This document shows positions 26,003 to 36,770 of a stretch of DNA of 64,000 nt, one piece after another. The stretch covers positions 62,001 to 126,000 of the forward strand of contig CP126123.1 of the NCBI GenBank assembly GCA_030123605.1, given 5' to 3'. The translations under genes and the position numbers were made by a program. Source of the stretch: Nitrospira sp. (lineage in GTDB: Bacteria; Nitrospirota; Nitrospiria; Nitrospirales; Nitrospiraceae). The notes below the pieces were generated by a model. The model searched no databases, was not told the origin of the DNA, and worked only from the letters and a program-made list of their open reading frames with translations. Every line of letters starts with the position of its first letter. The stretch's first letter is position 1.

Positions 26003-27835
26003 ATGTGTGGCATCGTTGGCTACGTGGGTAACCAGAATGCGGTTCCGATTTTGTTGGACGGGTTGTCGAGGCTGGAATATCGGGGCTATGACTCGGCCGG
26101 TGTGGCAGTGCAACGCGGAGAGAAAATCGAAATTCGCCGCAGCGTCGGCAAATTGATCAATCTGCAGAAATCGCTGGAGCAGAAGCAGGTGGCAGGGACC
26201 TGCGGGATCGGACATACGCGCTGGGCCACGCACGGTAAACCTTCCGAGCAGAACGCGCATCCGCACCGTTCCGAGAGCTGCGTGCTCGTGCATAACGGGA
26301 TCATCGAAAACTACGTCGAACTCAAACAGCGTCTGGTCAAGGGCGGGTACAAGTTTCAGTCCGAGACGGATACCGAGGTCGTCGCGCATTTGATCGATGA
26401 ACAGATGAAGCAAAACGGCCTCCGTCTGGCGGATGCCGTTCGCGCGGCGGCGAAAGAGATTCGAGGGAGTTATGCGGTCACGGTGATTTCAGAACGCGAG
26501 CCGGGCATGCTGGTGGCCGCCCGATCCGGTTGTCCGTTGGTCATCGGCCGCACCGCTGAGGCGGCGTTCGTCGGGTCGGATGTCATGGCGATGTTGTCCC
26601 ACACCAGGGAGGTGACGTTTCTCGAAGAGGGTGATGTCGCCGAAGTTACGGCCGGGACAGTGACGTTTACGGATCTCGACGGCCGGGCGGTCGCGCGAAA
26701 ACAGACCACCGTCACATGGGACGCGTCCGCCGCCGAAAAGAGCGGCTACCCTCATTTCATGTTGAAGGAGATCCACGAACAGCCGCAAACTATTCTGGAT
26801 ACCATCCGTGGGCGCTATTCCTATGAGAGCGGCGAGGCGGATCTGCCGGACATCGGTTTGACGCCGGAGCAGTTCGCCGAGGTCGGCCGCATCTGGATCG
26901 TGGCTTGCGGGACGAGTTGGCATGCCGGCTTGGTGGGGAAGTACCTGCTGGAAGAGATGGTCCGGACGCCGGTGCAGGTCGATATCGGCAGCGAGTTTCG
27001 CTATCGCGATCCCTTGATCGAAAAGAACGACCTGTTCATCACGATCTCGCAGTCGGGTGAAACCGCCGACACCTTGGCCGCCGCTCGCGAGGCGAAACAA
27101 AAGGGGGCGCGAGTCGTCTCGATCGTCAACGTGGTGGGCAGCACCTTGGCCCGGGAATCCGACGGCGTGCTCTACACCCATTGCGGCCCTGAGATCGGGG
27201 TCGCTTCGACGAAGGCGTTCACCAGTCAGCTCGCGGCGCTGTACATGCTGGCCTTGCATCTGGGACGGGTACGGGGCGTATTGAGTGTGGCGGACGGGAA
27301 GGCTTGGCTCGATCGCTTGGTGACGCTGCCGGCCTTGGTGAAACATGTGCTCGGTCGGGAGGCGGAACTCCTGGCGATTGCGAAACGGTACTGCAAGAAG
27401 TCGGATTTCTTGTATTTGGCGCGTGGGATCAACTATCCGATCGCGTTGGAGGGGGCGTTGAAGCTCAAGGAAATTTCTTACATCCATGCGGAGGGCTATG
27501 CTGCAGGAGAAATGAAACATGGGCCGATCGCACTCATCGACAAGGACATGCCGGTGGTGGTGTTGGCGCCGCGAGATCGGCTGTATGAAAAGACGGTCAG
27601 CAACCTTATGGAGGTGAAGGCGCGCCGGGCTCCGGTGATTGCGTTCGTGGCGGAAGGGGAGCGCGAATTGGGCAAGACCGCCGACGCGGTGTTTACGATT
27701 CCCGACGTACACCCGCTGCTGTCGCCTATCCTCTTTACGATTCCATTGCAGCTGTTGGCCTATCACATCGCAGTGTTGCGCGGGGAAGATGTGGATCAGC
27801 CGAGGAACTTAGCGAAAAGCGTGACGGTGGAATAG
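26003..27835 (+). CDS. glmS: Glutamine-fructose-6-phosphate aminotransferase
   Basis: The product has 610 residues from ATG 26003, preceded by GGAGGT (25987-25992). The N-terminus MCGIVGYVG gives the catalytic Cys of the class II glutamine amidotransferase once Met is removed. TRWATHG and HNGIIENY follow. Two SIS sugar-isomerase domains fill the rest (CGTSWHAG, SQSGETADTL, then KEISYIHAEGYAAGEMKHGP), ending in the typical DQPRNLAKSVTVE. It makes glucosamine-6-phosphate, feeding GlmU. No glmS ribozyme is expected or seen in the 9 bp upstream. The stop is followed 2 bp later by a large palindrome, a probable terminator. Confidence 0.98.
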   Translation: MCGIVGYVGNQNAVPILLDGLSRLEYRGYDSAGVAVQRGEKIEIRRSVGKLINLQKSLEQKQVAGTCGIGHTRWATHGKPSEQNAHPHRSESCVLVHNGIIENYVELKQRLVKGGYKFQSETDTEVVAHLIDEQMKQNGLRLADAVRAAAKEIRGSYAVTVISEREPGMLVAARSGCPLVIGRTAEAAFVGSDVMAMLSHTREVTFLEEGDVAEVTAGTVTFTDLDGRAVARKQTTVTWDASAAEKSGYPHFMLKEIHEQPQTILDTIRGRYSYESGEADLPDIGLTPEQFAEVGRIWIVACGTSWHAGLVGKYLLEEMVRTPVQVDIGSEFRYRDPLIEKNDLFITISQSGETADTLAAAREAKQKGARVVSIVNVVGSTLARESDGVLYTHCGPEIGVASTKAFTSQLAALYMLALHLGRVRGVLSVADGKAWLDRLVTLPALVKHVLGREAELLAIAKRYCKKSDFLYLARGINYPIALEGALKLKEISYIHAEGYAAGEMKHGPIALIDKDMPVVVLAPRDRLYEKTVSNLMEVKARRAPVIAFVAEGERELGKTADAVFTIPDVHPLLSPILFTIPLQLLAYHIAVLRGEDVDQPRNLAKSVTVE

Positions 27836-27837
27836 TC

Positions 27838-27958
27838 GGATGTTGAAAATGGCTTCCAGCTGTGTTCTCGGTCGCTCGGCATCCTGCGACGTACCCCAGA
27901 GGGTACGCCTCGTCGCCGAGCTTCCTGCGGCCTTGCTGGAAGATCATTTTGAACATCC
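27838..27958. repeat. Intergenic imperfect palindrome, family copy 2
   Basis: Begins GGATGTTGAAAATGGCTTCC and closes with complementary CTTCCAGC/GCTGGAAG arms and ATTTTGAACATCC. The centre has a nested GTACCC/GGGTAC stem. It starts 2 bp after the glmS stop, so it can act as an intrinsic hairpin terminator separating glmS from gatC. Related to 15916-16037. Confidence 0.78.
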
Positions 27959-27979
27959 TCAAAGAAACGAGTGAATGGT

Positions 27980-28273
27980 ATGGAGATCACGAAACAAGAA
28001 GTCGAGAAGGTAGCGAGGCTGGCGCGGTTGGCCTTGAGCGAGGCCGAGACGTCGGCCTTCGGCCAGCAATTGAATCAGATCGTGGCCTATGTGCAGAAGC
28101 TCAAGACGTTTTCCACCGAGGGGGTGGAACCGACGGCGACCGTGTTGGGACAGACCAACGTGTTTCGCCCGGATGAAATCCAGGCGTCCCTCTCCCCCGA
28201 TCAAGCATTGGCGAACGCTCCGGATGCGGAGGAGCATTGTTTCCGGGTGCCGAAGATCATTCAAGAATCGTAA
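27980..28273 (+). CDS. gatC: Glutamyl/aspartyl-tRNA amidotransferase subunit C
   Basis: The product has 97 residues from ATG 27980 (MEITKQEVEKVARLARLAL); an in-frame GTG three codons earlier is an alternative. It has typical GatC length, with the helical N-terminus, the LNQIVAYVQKL segment and the C-terminal FRVPKII that wraps around GatA. GatCAB converts Glu-tRNA-Gln and/or Asp-tRNA-Asn to the correctly charged amide form in organisms lacking the direct synthetase. It opens a gatC-panD-gatA run, with gatB further downstream. Confidence 0.95.
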   Translation: MEITKQEVEKVARLARLALSEAETSAFGQQLNQIVAYVQKLKTFSTEGVEPTATVLGQTNVFRPDEIQASLSPDQALANAPDAEEHCFRVPKIIQES

Positions 28274-28298
28274 TCAGGCAAGGAGAGAAGAGAACCCT

Positions 28299-28664
28299 AT
28301 GTTTCGACAAATGTTGCGGGCGAAGATCCATCGGGCCACGGTGACGGAGGCCTGTCTGGAATATGAGGGCAGCCTCACCGTGGATGAAGATCTCCTGGAC
28401 GCGGCGGGCATCTTGCCCTATGAAGCCATCGTCTGTTCCAATCTCAATAACGGCGAACGGTTCATGACCTACGCGATGAAAGGGAAACGGGGGCGCGGCG
28501 AGATCGTGCTGAACGGTCCGACCGCCCGCAAGGCGGCGGTGGGTGACCAGATCATCATCTTCTGTTACGAATATTACAGCGACGAGGAAATCAAACGGCA
28601 CAAGCCGAAGATCATCCAGGTCGATGCGAAAAACCGGATCGCCCGGAAGGTTGCGAAAGTCTGA
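28299..28664 (+). CDS. panD: Aspartate 1-decarboxylase precursor
   Basis: The product has 121 residues from ATG 28299, preceded by AGGAGAG (28281-28287). An open frame extends upstream through gatC out of frame, so this ATG is the start. The Gly24-Ser25 pair (YEGSLT) is the self-cleavage site that generates the pyruvoyl cofactor. The Lys9-containing N-terminus [16 protein letters not shown] and [12 protein letters not shown] match the family. It forms beta-alanine from aspartate for pantothenate and CoA synthesis. Its stop overlaps the gatA start (TGATG), so an unrelated pathway gene is translationally coupled into the amidotransferase operon. Confidence 0.97.
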   Translation: MFRQMLRAKIHRATVTEACLEYEGSLTVDEDLLDAAGILPYEAIVCSNLNNGERFMTYAMKGKRGRGEIVLNGPTARKAAVGDQIIIFCYEYYSDEEIKRHKPKIIQVDAKNRIARKVAKV

Positions 28665-30139
28665 TGTCCTTGATGTCGATCCACAAGCTCACGTTGGCCG
28701 AGTTGCAGCGGAAGTTTACGGCCGGAGATGTGACGGCGACGGAAATCGTCCGCGCCTACTTCTTGCGGGTGACGCAGGTCGAACCGAAGGTGAAGGCCTA
28801 TCTCACGCAATGCAGGGAGACAGCCGTTGCGCAGGCGGAGCGCCTCGATCAGGCGCTGAAGGGCTGGCGCAAGACGACGCCGATGATGGCCATGCCGCTC
28901 GCCGTCAAGGACAATATCTGTACCGAAGGGGTACGCACGACCTGTGCCTCCCGCATGCTGGAGACATTCGTGCCGCCTTATGACGCGACCGTCGTCGCCA
29001 AATTACGCGCGCAAAGTTATCTCTTGCTCGGCAAGACGAATCTGGACGAATTTGCGATGGGGTCTTCCACCGAGAATTCCGCCTTCGGCGCCAGTTGCAA
29101 TCCTTGGAACGTCCGCGCCGTCCCGGGAGGGTCGAGCGGCGGATCGGCGGCGGCGGTGGCGGCGGATGAATGTGTTGCAGCCTTGGGGTCGGATACCGGT
29201 GGTTCCATTCGCCAGCCGGCGGCATTTTGCGGAGTGGTGGGCTTGAAGCCGACTTACGGCCGTGTCTCTCGGTATGGACTGGTGGCCTTCGCCTCGTCGT
29301 TGGACCAAATCGGCCCGATTACGAAGGATGTGACCGATGCCGCTTTGTTGTTGGGCGTCATTGCGGGCCATGATCCTCGCGATTCGACCTCCGCAAACGT
29401 GCCGGTTCCGGATTACCTCAAGGCGCTCAGGAGGAAAGACTTGAAGCGGCTGAAGGTCGGCGTGCCGGTCGAATATTTCGCCGACGGCCTCGATCCGGAA
29501 GTGGAGCAGGCGGTCCGCGCGGCGATTGAAGGCTTGCGGGACCTCGGCGCGGACATTCGCGAGATCAAGTTGCCGGCCACCGATGCGGCCGTGGCCACCT
29601 ATTATGTCATCGCCACGGCAGAGGCCAGTTCGAACTTGGCCCGGTATGATGGAGTGAAGTATGGGTTGCGGGCGAGGGAGGGGCAGGATCTCCTGGACCT
29701 GTACCTCAAGACCAGAGCGGAAGGATTCGGTCCGGAAGTCAAACGCCGGATCATGCTGGGCACCTATGTGCTCAGCGCCGGGTACTATGATGCCTACTAT
29801 GGGAAGGCTCAGGCGGTGCGGACCTTGATCCGCCGGGAATTCGAGACGGCGTTTCAGGCGGTGGATTTGATCGTGACACCGGTGACCCCGACCACCGCGT
29901 TCAAGTTCGGTGAAAAATCCCAGGATCCGTTGCAGATGTATTTGTCCGACATCTACACCATCTCCGCCAATCTGGCAGGGCTTCCGGCCATCGCGCTTCC
30001 CTGCGGATTCAGCAAGGCGGGGTTGCCGATCGGCCTACAGTTGATCGGTCGGCCATTCGAAGAAGAGACGTTGCTGCGCGGGGCGCATGCCTACGAGCAG
30101 GCGACCAATTGGCGCAAGAAGCGGCCGCAGGTCCGGTGA
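28664..30139 (+). CDS. gatA: Glutamyl/aspartyl-tRNA amidotransferase subunit A
   Basis: The product has 491 residues from ATG 28664, overlapping the panD stop by one base; ATG 28673 is an alternative. The amidase signature triad is visible by family alignment: Lys82 (PLAVKDNI), cis-Ser157 ([12 protein letters not shown]) and nucleophile Ser181 ([12 protein letters not shown]). It releases ammonia from glutamine for transfer to misacylated tRNA through GatB. The length is normal. DUF948 and YtxH genes follow, then gatB, so the three subunits lie in one transcription unit with two membrane-protein genes inserted. Confidence 0.98.
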   Translation: MSLMSIHKLTLAELQRKFTAGDVTATEIVRAYFLRVTQVEPKVKAYLTQCRETAVAQAERLDQALKGWRKTTPMMAMPLAVKDNICTEGVRTTCASRMLETFVPPYDATVVAKLRAQSYLLLGKTNLDEFAMGSSTENSAFGASCNPWNVRAVPGGSSGGSAAAVAADECVAALGSDTGGSIRQPAAFCGVVGLKPTYGRVSRYGLVAFASSLDQIGPITKDVTDAALLLGVIAGHDPRDSTSANVPVPDYLKALRRKDLKRLKVGVPVEYFADGLDPEVEQAVRAAIEGLRDLGADIREIKLPATDAAVATYYVIATAEASSNLARYDGVKYGLRAREGQDLLDLYLKTRAEGFGPEVKRRIMLGTYVLSAGYYDAYYGKAQAVRTLIRREFETAFQAVDLIVTPVTPTTAFKFGEKSQDPLQMYLSDIYTISANLAGLPAIALPCGFSKAGLPIGLQLIGRPFEEETLLRGAHAYEQATNWRKKRPQVR

Positions 30140-30157
30140 ACGTGACGGGAGGTGCCT

Positions 30158-30559
30158 ATGATCGTTGATGTTGCCGCGATTCTGGTCGCGATCGCCTTTG
30201 CGGTGCTGGTCGGCTACCTGGTGCCGTTGTTGGTTCAAATTCGAAAGACGGTGGCTGAATCGGAGCAACTTTTCGTGAAGATGAATGCCGAGTTACCGAC
30301 CTTGGTCGCCGAGTTGCGGACGATGAGTCAAAACCTGAACGATGTGACCGAACAGGCGCGCGGCGGAGTCGAGCATGCCGCCGTGTTGTTGCACGCCGTC
30401 GGCGAGGTGGGGGAATCGGTCAATCAGGTCCATAGTCTTGTGCGGGGTTCCGGGAGTTCGCTCCTGGCCAATGTGGCCAGCATGGTCGCGGGTCTCAGGG
30501 CTGCGAAACATGTGGTGAAGGAACGGTTCAAAGAGGGAGGGCATCACAATGGCGGATAA
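30158..30559 (+). CDS. DUF948-like single-pass membrane protein
   Basis: The product has 133 residues from ATG 30158, with a GGGAGG ribosome-binding site at 30147-30152. The N-terminal transmembrane helix (VAAILVAIAFAVLVGYLVPLL) is followed by a long amphipathic helical region (IRKTVAESEQLFVKMNAELP) with coiled-coil character, matching the DUF948 pattern. It overlaps the start of the YtxH-like gene by 11 bp. This gene pair is often found together in bacteria and is associated in some with cell-envelope stress; the role here is unknown. Confidence 0.82.
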   Translation: MIVDVAAILVAIAFAVLVGYLVPLLVQIRKTVAESEQLFVKMNAELPTLVAELRTMSQNLNDVTEQARGGVEHAAVLLHAVGEVGESVNQVHSLVRGSGSSLLANVASMVAGLRAAKHVVKERFKEGGHHNGG

Positions 30560-30869
30560 TCGAGACTCTTCGTCGGCGGTGGTTCTGTTGGGATTTTTGA
30601 GCGGAGCCGCGTTGGGGGCCATGGCGGCGCTCTTGCTGGCCCCACGGACCGGACAGGAATCGCGCGAGCTGTTGCGCGGCTATGCGAAGCGTGCGGAGGA
30701 TGAGTTGAGGGAGTTGGTCGGGGAAGCCGGTGAACGGCTCGAAGGCGTCGTCGAGGAGGGCCGCGACTTTATCGAGTCCAAGAAAACCGTGTTGCGCGAT
30801 GCGTTCGAGGCCGGGCGAGAGGCGATGCGCCGGGAACGTGAGCATTTCACCAAGGGCGAGCAGGGCTGA
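30549..30869 (+). CDS. YtxH-like small membrane protein
   Basis: The product has 106 residues from ATG 30549. A Gly/Ala-rich helix ([22 protein letters not shown]) followed by the [10 protein letters not shown] stretch is the hallmark of YtxH-type proteins. The remainder is a highly charged amphipathic helix ([20 protein letters not shown]). The start overlaps the 3' end of the DUF948 gene and the stop lies 2 bp before the gatB start, so it is certainly part of the same transcript. The function of the family is not settled; general stress and envelope roles have been suggested. Confidence 0.82.
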   Translation: MADNRDSSSAVVLLGFLSGAALGAMAALLLAPRTGQESRELLRGYAKRAEDELRELVGEAGERLEGVVEEGRDFIESKKTVLRDAFEAGREAMRREREHFTKGEQG

Positions 30870-30871
30870 GC

Positions 30872-32302
30872 GTGGCGTACGACATCGTCATCGGCGTGGA
30901 GGTCCATGCGCAACTGCGCACGCAGTCGAAACTGTTTTGCCCCTGCGGGACGACGTTCGGCCGTATGGCGAACTCGCAGACCTGTCCGGTTTGTCTGGGC
31001 CTGCCGGGGTCGCTGCCGGTGATCAATGAAAAGGCGGTGGAGATGGCGGTCCGCGCGGGCTTGGCGCTGAGCGGCACGATTCGCGCGCAGAATCGGTTTG
31101 CCCGCAAGAACTATTTTTACCCAGACCTGCCGAAGGGCTATCAGATTTCGCAATACGAAGCCCCGATTTGTGAGAACGGGTGGATCGACATCGCCGCCGG
31201 CGGGAATCGCAAGCGTGTGCGCATCAGACGGGCCCATTTGGAAGAGGATGCAGGGAAAAACCTGCATGAGGCCGGCAACGGCATGAGTCTGGTGGATCTC
31301 AATCGTGCCGGGACACCTCTGCTTGAAATTGTGACTGAGCCGGATTTGAGTTCGTCTGAAGAAGTCGTCGCCTATCTCAAGGCCCTTCGGGAACTCTTGA
31401 TATACCTGGATGTCTGCGACGGTAACATGGAGGAGGGGAGTTTCCGTTGCGAGCCGAACCTGTCGTTGCGTCCCGTGGGTCAGGTCACGTTCGGGACCAA
31501 GGTCGAGCTGAAGAACATCAACTCGTTCAAGTTCGTGAAAGACGCTGTGGACTATGAAGTGAAGAGACAAACCAAGGTGTTGAACGAAGGCGGGACGATC
31601 CATCAAGAAACCAGGCTCTGGAACCTCGATCGCGGCGAGACGGCGGTCATGCGCAGCAAGGAAGAGGCACACGACTATCGGTATTTCCCTGACCCTGATT
31701 TGGTGCCAATGGACATTTCGACTGAATGGATCGAACAACTCCGTCAGGGGTTGCCGGAACTGGCGTCCGCGAAACAGAAGCGATTTATCTCGGAGCATGG
31801 GTTGTCAGACTATGAGGCGGGTGTTTTGACGTCCAGCAAGGCCTTGTCGATATACTTCGAAGCCTGCGTGAAGCTGTACCCACATCCCAAGACGGTGAGC
31901 AATTGGGTCATGGGGGAATTGTTGCGCGAATTGAACCAAGCGGGGATCGAAGCCGATGCGTCTCCTGTCCCACCGGAGCGGCTGGTCGAATTGCTGACCC
32001 TCGTGGGTCAAGGCGTGATCAGCCTCAAGGTGGCTCGGGAGATCTTCCCGGAAGTCTACACGTCCGGAAAGGCGCCGGCCTACATCGTTCAAGAAAAGGG
32101 GCTCACGCAGGTGTCCGACGAAGGGGCGCTGACGACGATGATCGAGGAAGTCTTGAAGCAGAATCCCGCCCAGGTGGCGCAATTGAAAGACGGCAAGCAA
32201 CAGGTGCTGGGGTTCCTGGTCGGGCAGGTGATGAAGGCTTCGGGCGGCAAGGCGAACCCAGGGAAGGTGAATGAATTGCTCAAAAAACACCTGCACGGAT
32301 AA
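30872..32302 (+). CDS. gatB: Glutamyl/aspartyl-tRNA amidotransferase subunit B
   Basis: The product has 476 residues from GTG 30872 (reads [15 protein letters not shown]). The GatB landmarks are [34 protein letters not shown], the zinc cysteines, [16 protein letters not shown], and the helical/tail region ending [17 protein letters not shown], which binds tRNA. GatB activates the misacylated tRNA with ATP and accepts ammonia from GatA. The GTG start, 2 bp after the previous stop, is the only sensible one, as family members start a few residues before VIGLEVH. Confidence 0.98.
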   Translation: MAYDIVIGVEVHAQLRTQSKLFCPCGTTFGRMANSQTCPVCLGLPGSLPVINEKAVEMAVRAGLALSGTIRAQNRFARKNYFYPDLPKGYQISQYEAPICENGWIDIAAGGNRKRVRIRRAHLEEDAGKNLHEAGNGMSLVDLNRAGTPLLEIVTEPDLSSSEEVVAYLKALRELLIYLDVCDGNMEEGSFRCEPNLSLRPVGQVTFGTKVELKNINSFKFVKDAVDYEVKRQTKVLNEGGTIHQETRLWNLDRGETAVMRSKEEAHDYRYFPDPDLVPMDISTEWIEQLRQGLPELASAKQKRFISEHGLSDYEAGVLTSSKALSIYFEACVKLYPHPKTVSNWVMGELLRELNQAGIEADASPVPPERLVELLTLVGQGVISLKVAREIFPEVYTSGKAPAYIVQEKGLTQVSDEGALTTMIEEVLKQNPAQVAQLKDGKQQVLGFLVGQVMKASGGKANPGKVNELLKKHLHG

Positions 32303-32474
32303 GGCTGGATGGTTTTCCTTGCTTGTGCAACGTGCGGGCGCAGAAAGATGAACAGGGAACGCCAAGTGCCCTCTTGGCTCGAAGAAGGCGCACGATGAGA
32401 TGATGCTCGTCCGGTGCGCGCACTGGAGGGCAGCCTGGTTTCATCCATTGAACGTCGCCAGGTACCTGTATCCC

Positions 32475-32645
32475 ATGGATCTCGCGCACAAATCTGATGA
32501 AGAAATCCTCGCGGTTGCTGGTCCGATCATGGACAACCTGATGGAGGCATCGACCGACATCGATCATGAGCGGCATATGAGAGATTTTACGGAGAGATTG
32601 AAGGCTCTCGTCACGAAACATGACTCGCGTGATTTAGTCGATTAG
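32475..32645 (+). CDS. Small hypothetical protein
   Basis: The product has 56 residues from ATG 32475 (MDLAHKSDEEILAVAGPI). An upstream in-frame ATG at 32400 adds 25 residues with no conserved look. It is acidic and helical, with a regular spacing of Asp/Glu/His (STDIDHERHMRDFTERLKAL). The 32303-32474 spacer holds nothing else that I can identify. It may be transcribed with the downstream eno, 90 bp away. I do not recognise the family; existence as a protein is likely but not certain. Confidence 0.5.
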   Translation: MDLAHKSDEEILAVAGPIMDNLMEASTDIDHERHMRDFTERLKALVTKHDSRDLVD

Positions 32646-32717
32646 GTCATTGTCTTCTAGCGGTCTGGACCGCAGGAAGGGTCGATAGACAGGCAGAGAT
32701 TGTTCGGCGTCAGTTAG

Positions 32718-34022
<1,305 letters not shown>

Positions 34023-34030
34023 TCGTTGTT

Positions 34031-34390
34031 ATGATCAAGCCGAACCGTGGTCGCGACTGGTTGGATTGGCAGCGGAAGCTCTGTGCCGCCGGGACGTGGG
34101 TGGGACTCGGGGCGCTGCTGCTGATGCTGGGAACGTTGCTGTTCGGTGAGATGGGAATTTCGCACTACCTGCATCTGCGCGACCATGCGGAGCAGCTCGA
34201 TCAAGAACTCTCCGACCTCCGGCGGTTGAACGGCGAATTGCGGATGGACTTGGATCGCGTGCAATACGATCCGACCCGCATCGAGGAATTGGCCAGGGAG
34301 CAGTTGGGGTATGTGCGGAAGGGAGAAACAGTGTATCAACTCGCTCCGACCGGAGAGAAGGAACGGGTTCCTCTGGTGAAGACGCCATGA
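34031..34390 (+). CDS. ftsB: FtsB/DivIC-family septum formation protein
   Basis: The product has 119 residues from ATG 34031, 8 bp after eno. A short cytoplasmic segment is followed by one transmembrane helix (GLGALLLMLGTLLFG). A coiled coil follows (HLRDHAEQLDQELSDLRRLN, then GELRMDLDR) and the family motif of the form P-x-x-IEELAREQLGYVRKGETVY. It is a bitopic divisome protein expected to pair with FtsL. Location directly after eno is the same as in many proteobacteria, supporting the call. The stop overlaps the era start by 4 bp (ATGA). Confidence 0.9.
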   Translation: MIKPNRGRDWLDWQRKLCAAGTWVGLGALLLMLGTLLFGEMGISHYLHLRDHAEQLDQELSDLRRLNGELRMDLDRVQYDPTRIEELAREQLGYVRKGETVYQLAPTGEKERVPLVKTP

Positions 34391-35271
34391 AGTTCGGCAG
34401 TGTCGCCATCATCGGCCGGTCGAATGTCGGAAAGTCGACGCTCTTGAATCGTCTGCTGAACGAAAAGATCGCCATCGTGTCCGACAAGCCGCAGACGACC
34501 AGGACGCGCATCTTGGGTGTGGCCCATATGGAGGGCGCTCAGATCGTCTTTCTCGACACACCGGGGTTGCATGAACCGCGTCATTTGTTGAACCGCCGGA
34601 TGGTGCGGACGACGCTGGAAACCTTCGACGATGCGGATGTGCTGTACGTCGTCGTCGAGGCGACGTCTCAGCCCGGTCCCGGCGATCTAGCCGTGATCGA
34701 ACATGTGAAACAGGCGGTCGCAAAGCAGGCCCGTCCGGTGGTCTTGGTGATCAACAAGGTCGATCTGGTGAACAAGACGCGGCTCCTTCCCTTGATGGAG
34801 CAGTACCTGCGGATCTTCCCCTGGACGGAAATGGTTCCGCTGTCGGCGGAAACCGGCGACAATGTGGACCGGCTACTGGCTGTGACGCCGTCGCTGTTGG
34901 CGGAAGGGGAAGCGACGTACAATGAAGACATCGTCACGGATCAGTCGATGCGGACCCTCGCGGCGGAATTGATCCGTGAGAAGATTCTGCAGCAGACCTA
35001 TGAGGAAGTACCCCACTCGGTGGCGGTCGAAATCGAACAGTTTCAAGAAACGAAAAAAATGACCAAGATTGCCGCCGTCGTGCTGGTGGAAAAGGAATCA
35101 CAAAAAGGCATCGTGATCGGCAAGCAGGGCGAGCGCCTCAAGATCGTGGGGACGGCGGCGCGGCAGGACATGGAACGGCTGTTCGGGACGAAGGTGTTTT
35201 TGCAGTTGTGGGTGAAGGTGCGCGAATCGTGGCGAGAGGACGAGCAGGCCCTCGCGGAGCTGGGTTATTAA
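34387..35271 (+). CDS. era: GTPase Era
   Basis: The product has 294 residues from ATG 34387. GTPase motifs: G1 GRSNVGKS (10-17), G2 within TTRTRIL, G3 DTPG (57-60), G4 NKVD (123-126) and G5 SAETG. The C-terminal KH domain contains KIAAVVLVEKESQKGIVIGK and ends with a Trp-rich strand (LWVKVRESWREDEQAL). It binds the 3' end of 16S rRNA and helps assemble the 30S subunit. Translationally coupled to the FtsB-like gene by a 4 bp overlap. Length and motif order are normal. Confidence 0.97.
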   Translation: MKFGSVAIIGRSNVGKSTLLNRLLNEKIAIVSDKPQTTRTRILGVAHMEGAQIVFLDTPGLHEPRHLLNRRMVRTTLETFDDADVLYVVVEATSQPGPGDLAVIEHVKQAVAKQARPVVLVINKVDLVNKTRLLPLMEQYLRIFPWTEMVPLSAETGDNVDRLLAVTPSLLAEGEATYNEDIVTDQSMRTLAAELIREKILQQTYEEVPHSVAVEIEQFQETKKMTKIAAVVLVEKESQKGIVIGKQGERLKIVGTAARQDMERLFGTKVFLQLWVKVRESWREDEQALAELGY

Positions 35272-35350
35272 CGAAACCACCATCCAACCGTCGGAACGTC
35301 CGCGACTTCCCGAAAAGGAGCCGCTCGGGAAAGATGCGTCCCGTGAATCT

Positions 35351-36718
35351 GTGGAACGCGGTCACCAGGCCAAGCCCGACATGCGTCTGGTCTCCATCCA
35401 GCGGCTCCTGCGTCGTGGCGCCATCACCAATTTGGCCAAGATGCTGGCCCGCATGCATCCGGCGGATATCGCCAACGTCATCGACCACCTCTCCTCGTTG
35501 AAAGAAAAGCGTGAAATTTTCGAATTGGTGCGCGGAGAGGTCAAACGCGGGCAAGTGCTCAGCGAGCTGGACGGTGACAGCATTACGCTGGTGTTGTCGG
35601 ACTTGTTGCCTTCCGATGCCGCCTGGTTGTTGAAAGATCTCGGCTCCGACGACATCGCCCATATCTTGAGTGTGATTCCGACCGATCGCGCGAAGGAGAT
35701 CCTTGCACTGATGCGGACGGAGGATTCGACGGAAATTGCCGATCTGCTGAAGTACCCCAAGGGAACGGCAGGCGGCATCATGACCACCGAGTTTTTCGCG
35801 CTCTCCGAAGATGCCACGGCCCAAGAGGCCATCCGCCGCCTGCAGCAGGCGACGGACGCCGAAATGGTGTTCTACATCTATGTGACGGATAAGGACGATC
35901 GGCTCGTGGGGGTTTTGTCACTCCGCCAACTGTTGACGGTTCCCCCTGCCACTCCCCTCAAGAACATCATGACCCGTGACCTGATCAGCGTGGCCGTGGA
36001 CATGGATCAGGAGGAAGTGTCGCGCCAGGTCGCCAGTTACAACCTGTTGGCCATTCCGGTGGTGGAGAAGGACGGGAAGTTGGTCGGCATCATCACGGTC
36101 GACGACGTGGTGGACGTCATTCGGGAAGAGGCGACCGAAGACATGCTGAAAATGGCAGGAGCCATCGAGGAGGAGGCGACGTCCAAGTCGTCGAGTTTGA
36201 CCGCTGCTCGCGTGCGTCTGCCCTGGTTGTTTACGAATCTGATCGGAAGCCTGTTGTCCGGCATGCTCTTGTGGGTTTTCCGCTATACGATTCAGGAAGT
36301 AGTGGCCATCGTCAGTTTCATCCCGGTCATTGCGGCGATGGGGGGCAATGTCGGCCTACAGTCCTCTACGCTCATTATTCGCGGGCTCGCGACCGGTCAC
36401 GTGGAGCTCACGGACGTCTGGAAAATTTTCTTCCGTGAAGCCAAGATCGCGTTCCTGATGGGCATTGCTTGTAGCTTGATGTTGACCGTCGTCGGGTGGT
36501 TGTGGCACCAGGTGTTTCTCGGCATGGTCGTGGGGGTGTCGCTCATTACGGCATTCCTCGTTTCGACCAGCATGGCTACGGTAATGCCGATCGTGTTGAA
36601 ACGAATGGGCGTGGATCCGGCCGTGGCGGCCGGTCCCTTTGTGACGACGGCCAACGACATCACGGGCATTGCCATTTACCTCACGCTGGCGACGCTGTTC
36701 CTCGAACAGATTCGATAG
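35351..36718 (+). CDS. mgtE: MgtE-type magnesium transporter
   Basis: The product has 455 residues if started at GTG 35351; an in-frame stop lies just upstream, and ATG 35381 (MRLVSIQRLL) is the other candidate, with no clear ribosome-binding site for either. The order is MgtE N-domain of helical repeats (LAKMLARMHPADIANVIDHL), two CBS domains (~155-270; FFALSEDATAQEAI and LISVAVDMDQEEVS), then five transmembrane helices with the family sequence AAMGGNVGLQSSTLIIRGLA. By family it is a Mg2+ channel gated by cytoplasmic Mg2+ through the N and CBS domains. It lies between era and recO. Confidence 0.94.
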   Translation: MERGHQAKPDMRLVSIQRLLRRGAITNLAKMLARMHPADIANVIDHLSSLKEKREIFELVRGEVKRGQVLSELDGDSITLVLSDLLPSDAAWLLKDLGSDDIAHILSVIPTDRAKEILALMRTEDSTEIADLLKYPKGTAGGIMTTEFFALSEDATAQEAIRRLQQATDAEMVFYIYVTDKDDRLVGVLSLRQLLTVPPATPLKNIMTRDLISVAVDMDQEEVSRQVASYNLLAIPVVEKDGKLVGIITVDDVVDVIREEATEDMLKMAGAIEEEATSKSSSLTAARVRLPWLFTNLIGSLLSGMLLWVFRYTIQEVVAIVSFIPVIAAMGGNVGLQSSTLIIRGLATGHVELTDVWKIFFREAKIAFLMGIACSLMLTVVGWLWHQVFLGMVVGVSLITAFLVSTSMATVMPIVLKRMGVDPAVAAGPFVTTANDITGIAIYLTLATLFLEQIR

Positions 36719-36770
36719 CGCTCGGCGTGCACCTCTTCTTTTCGATAGAATCCTGCGAGGCGGTGCTGAG

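Noticed and set aside
25259-26413. Minus-strand open frame (~384 codons) opposite glmU/glmS
   Set aside because: Spans the junction of two real opposite-strand genes and shows no domain motifs.
26489-27766. Long minus-strand open frame (~425 codons) opposite glmS
   Set aside because: Antisense shadow with an Arg/His/Gln-rich translation; glmS is complete on the other strand.
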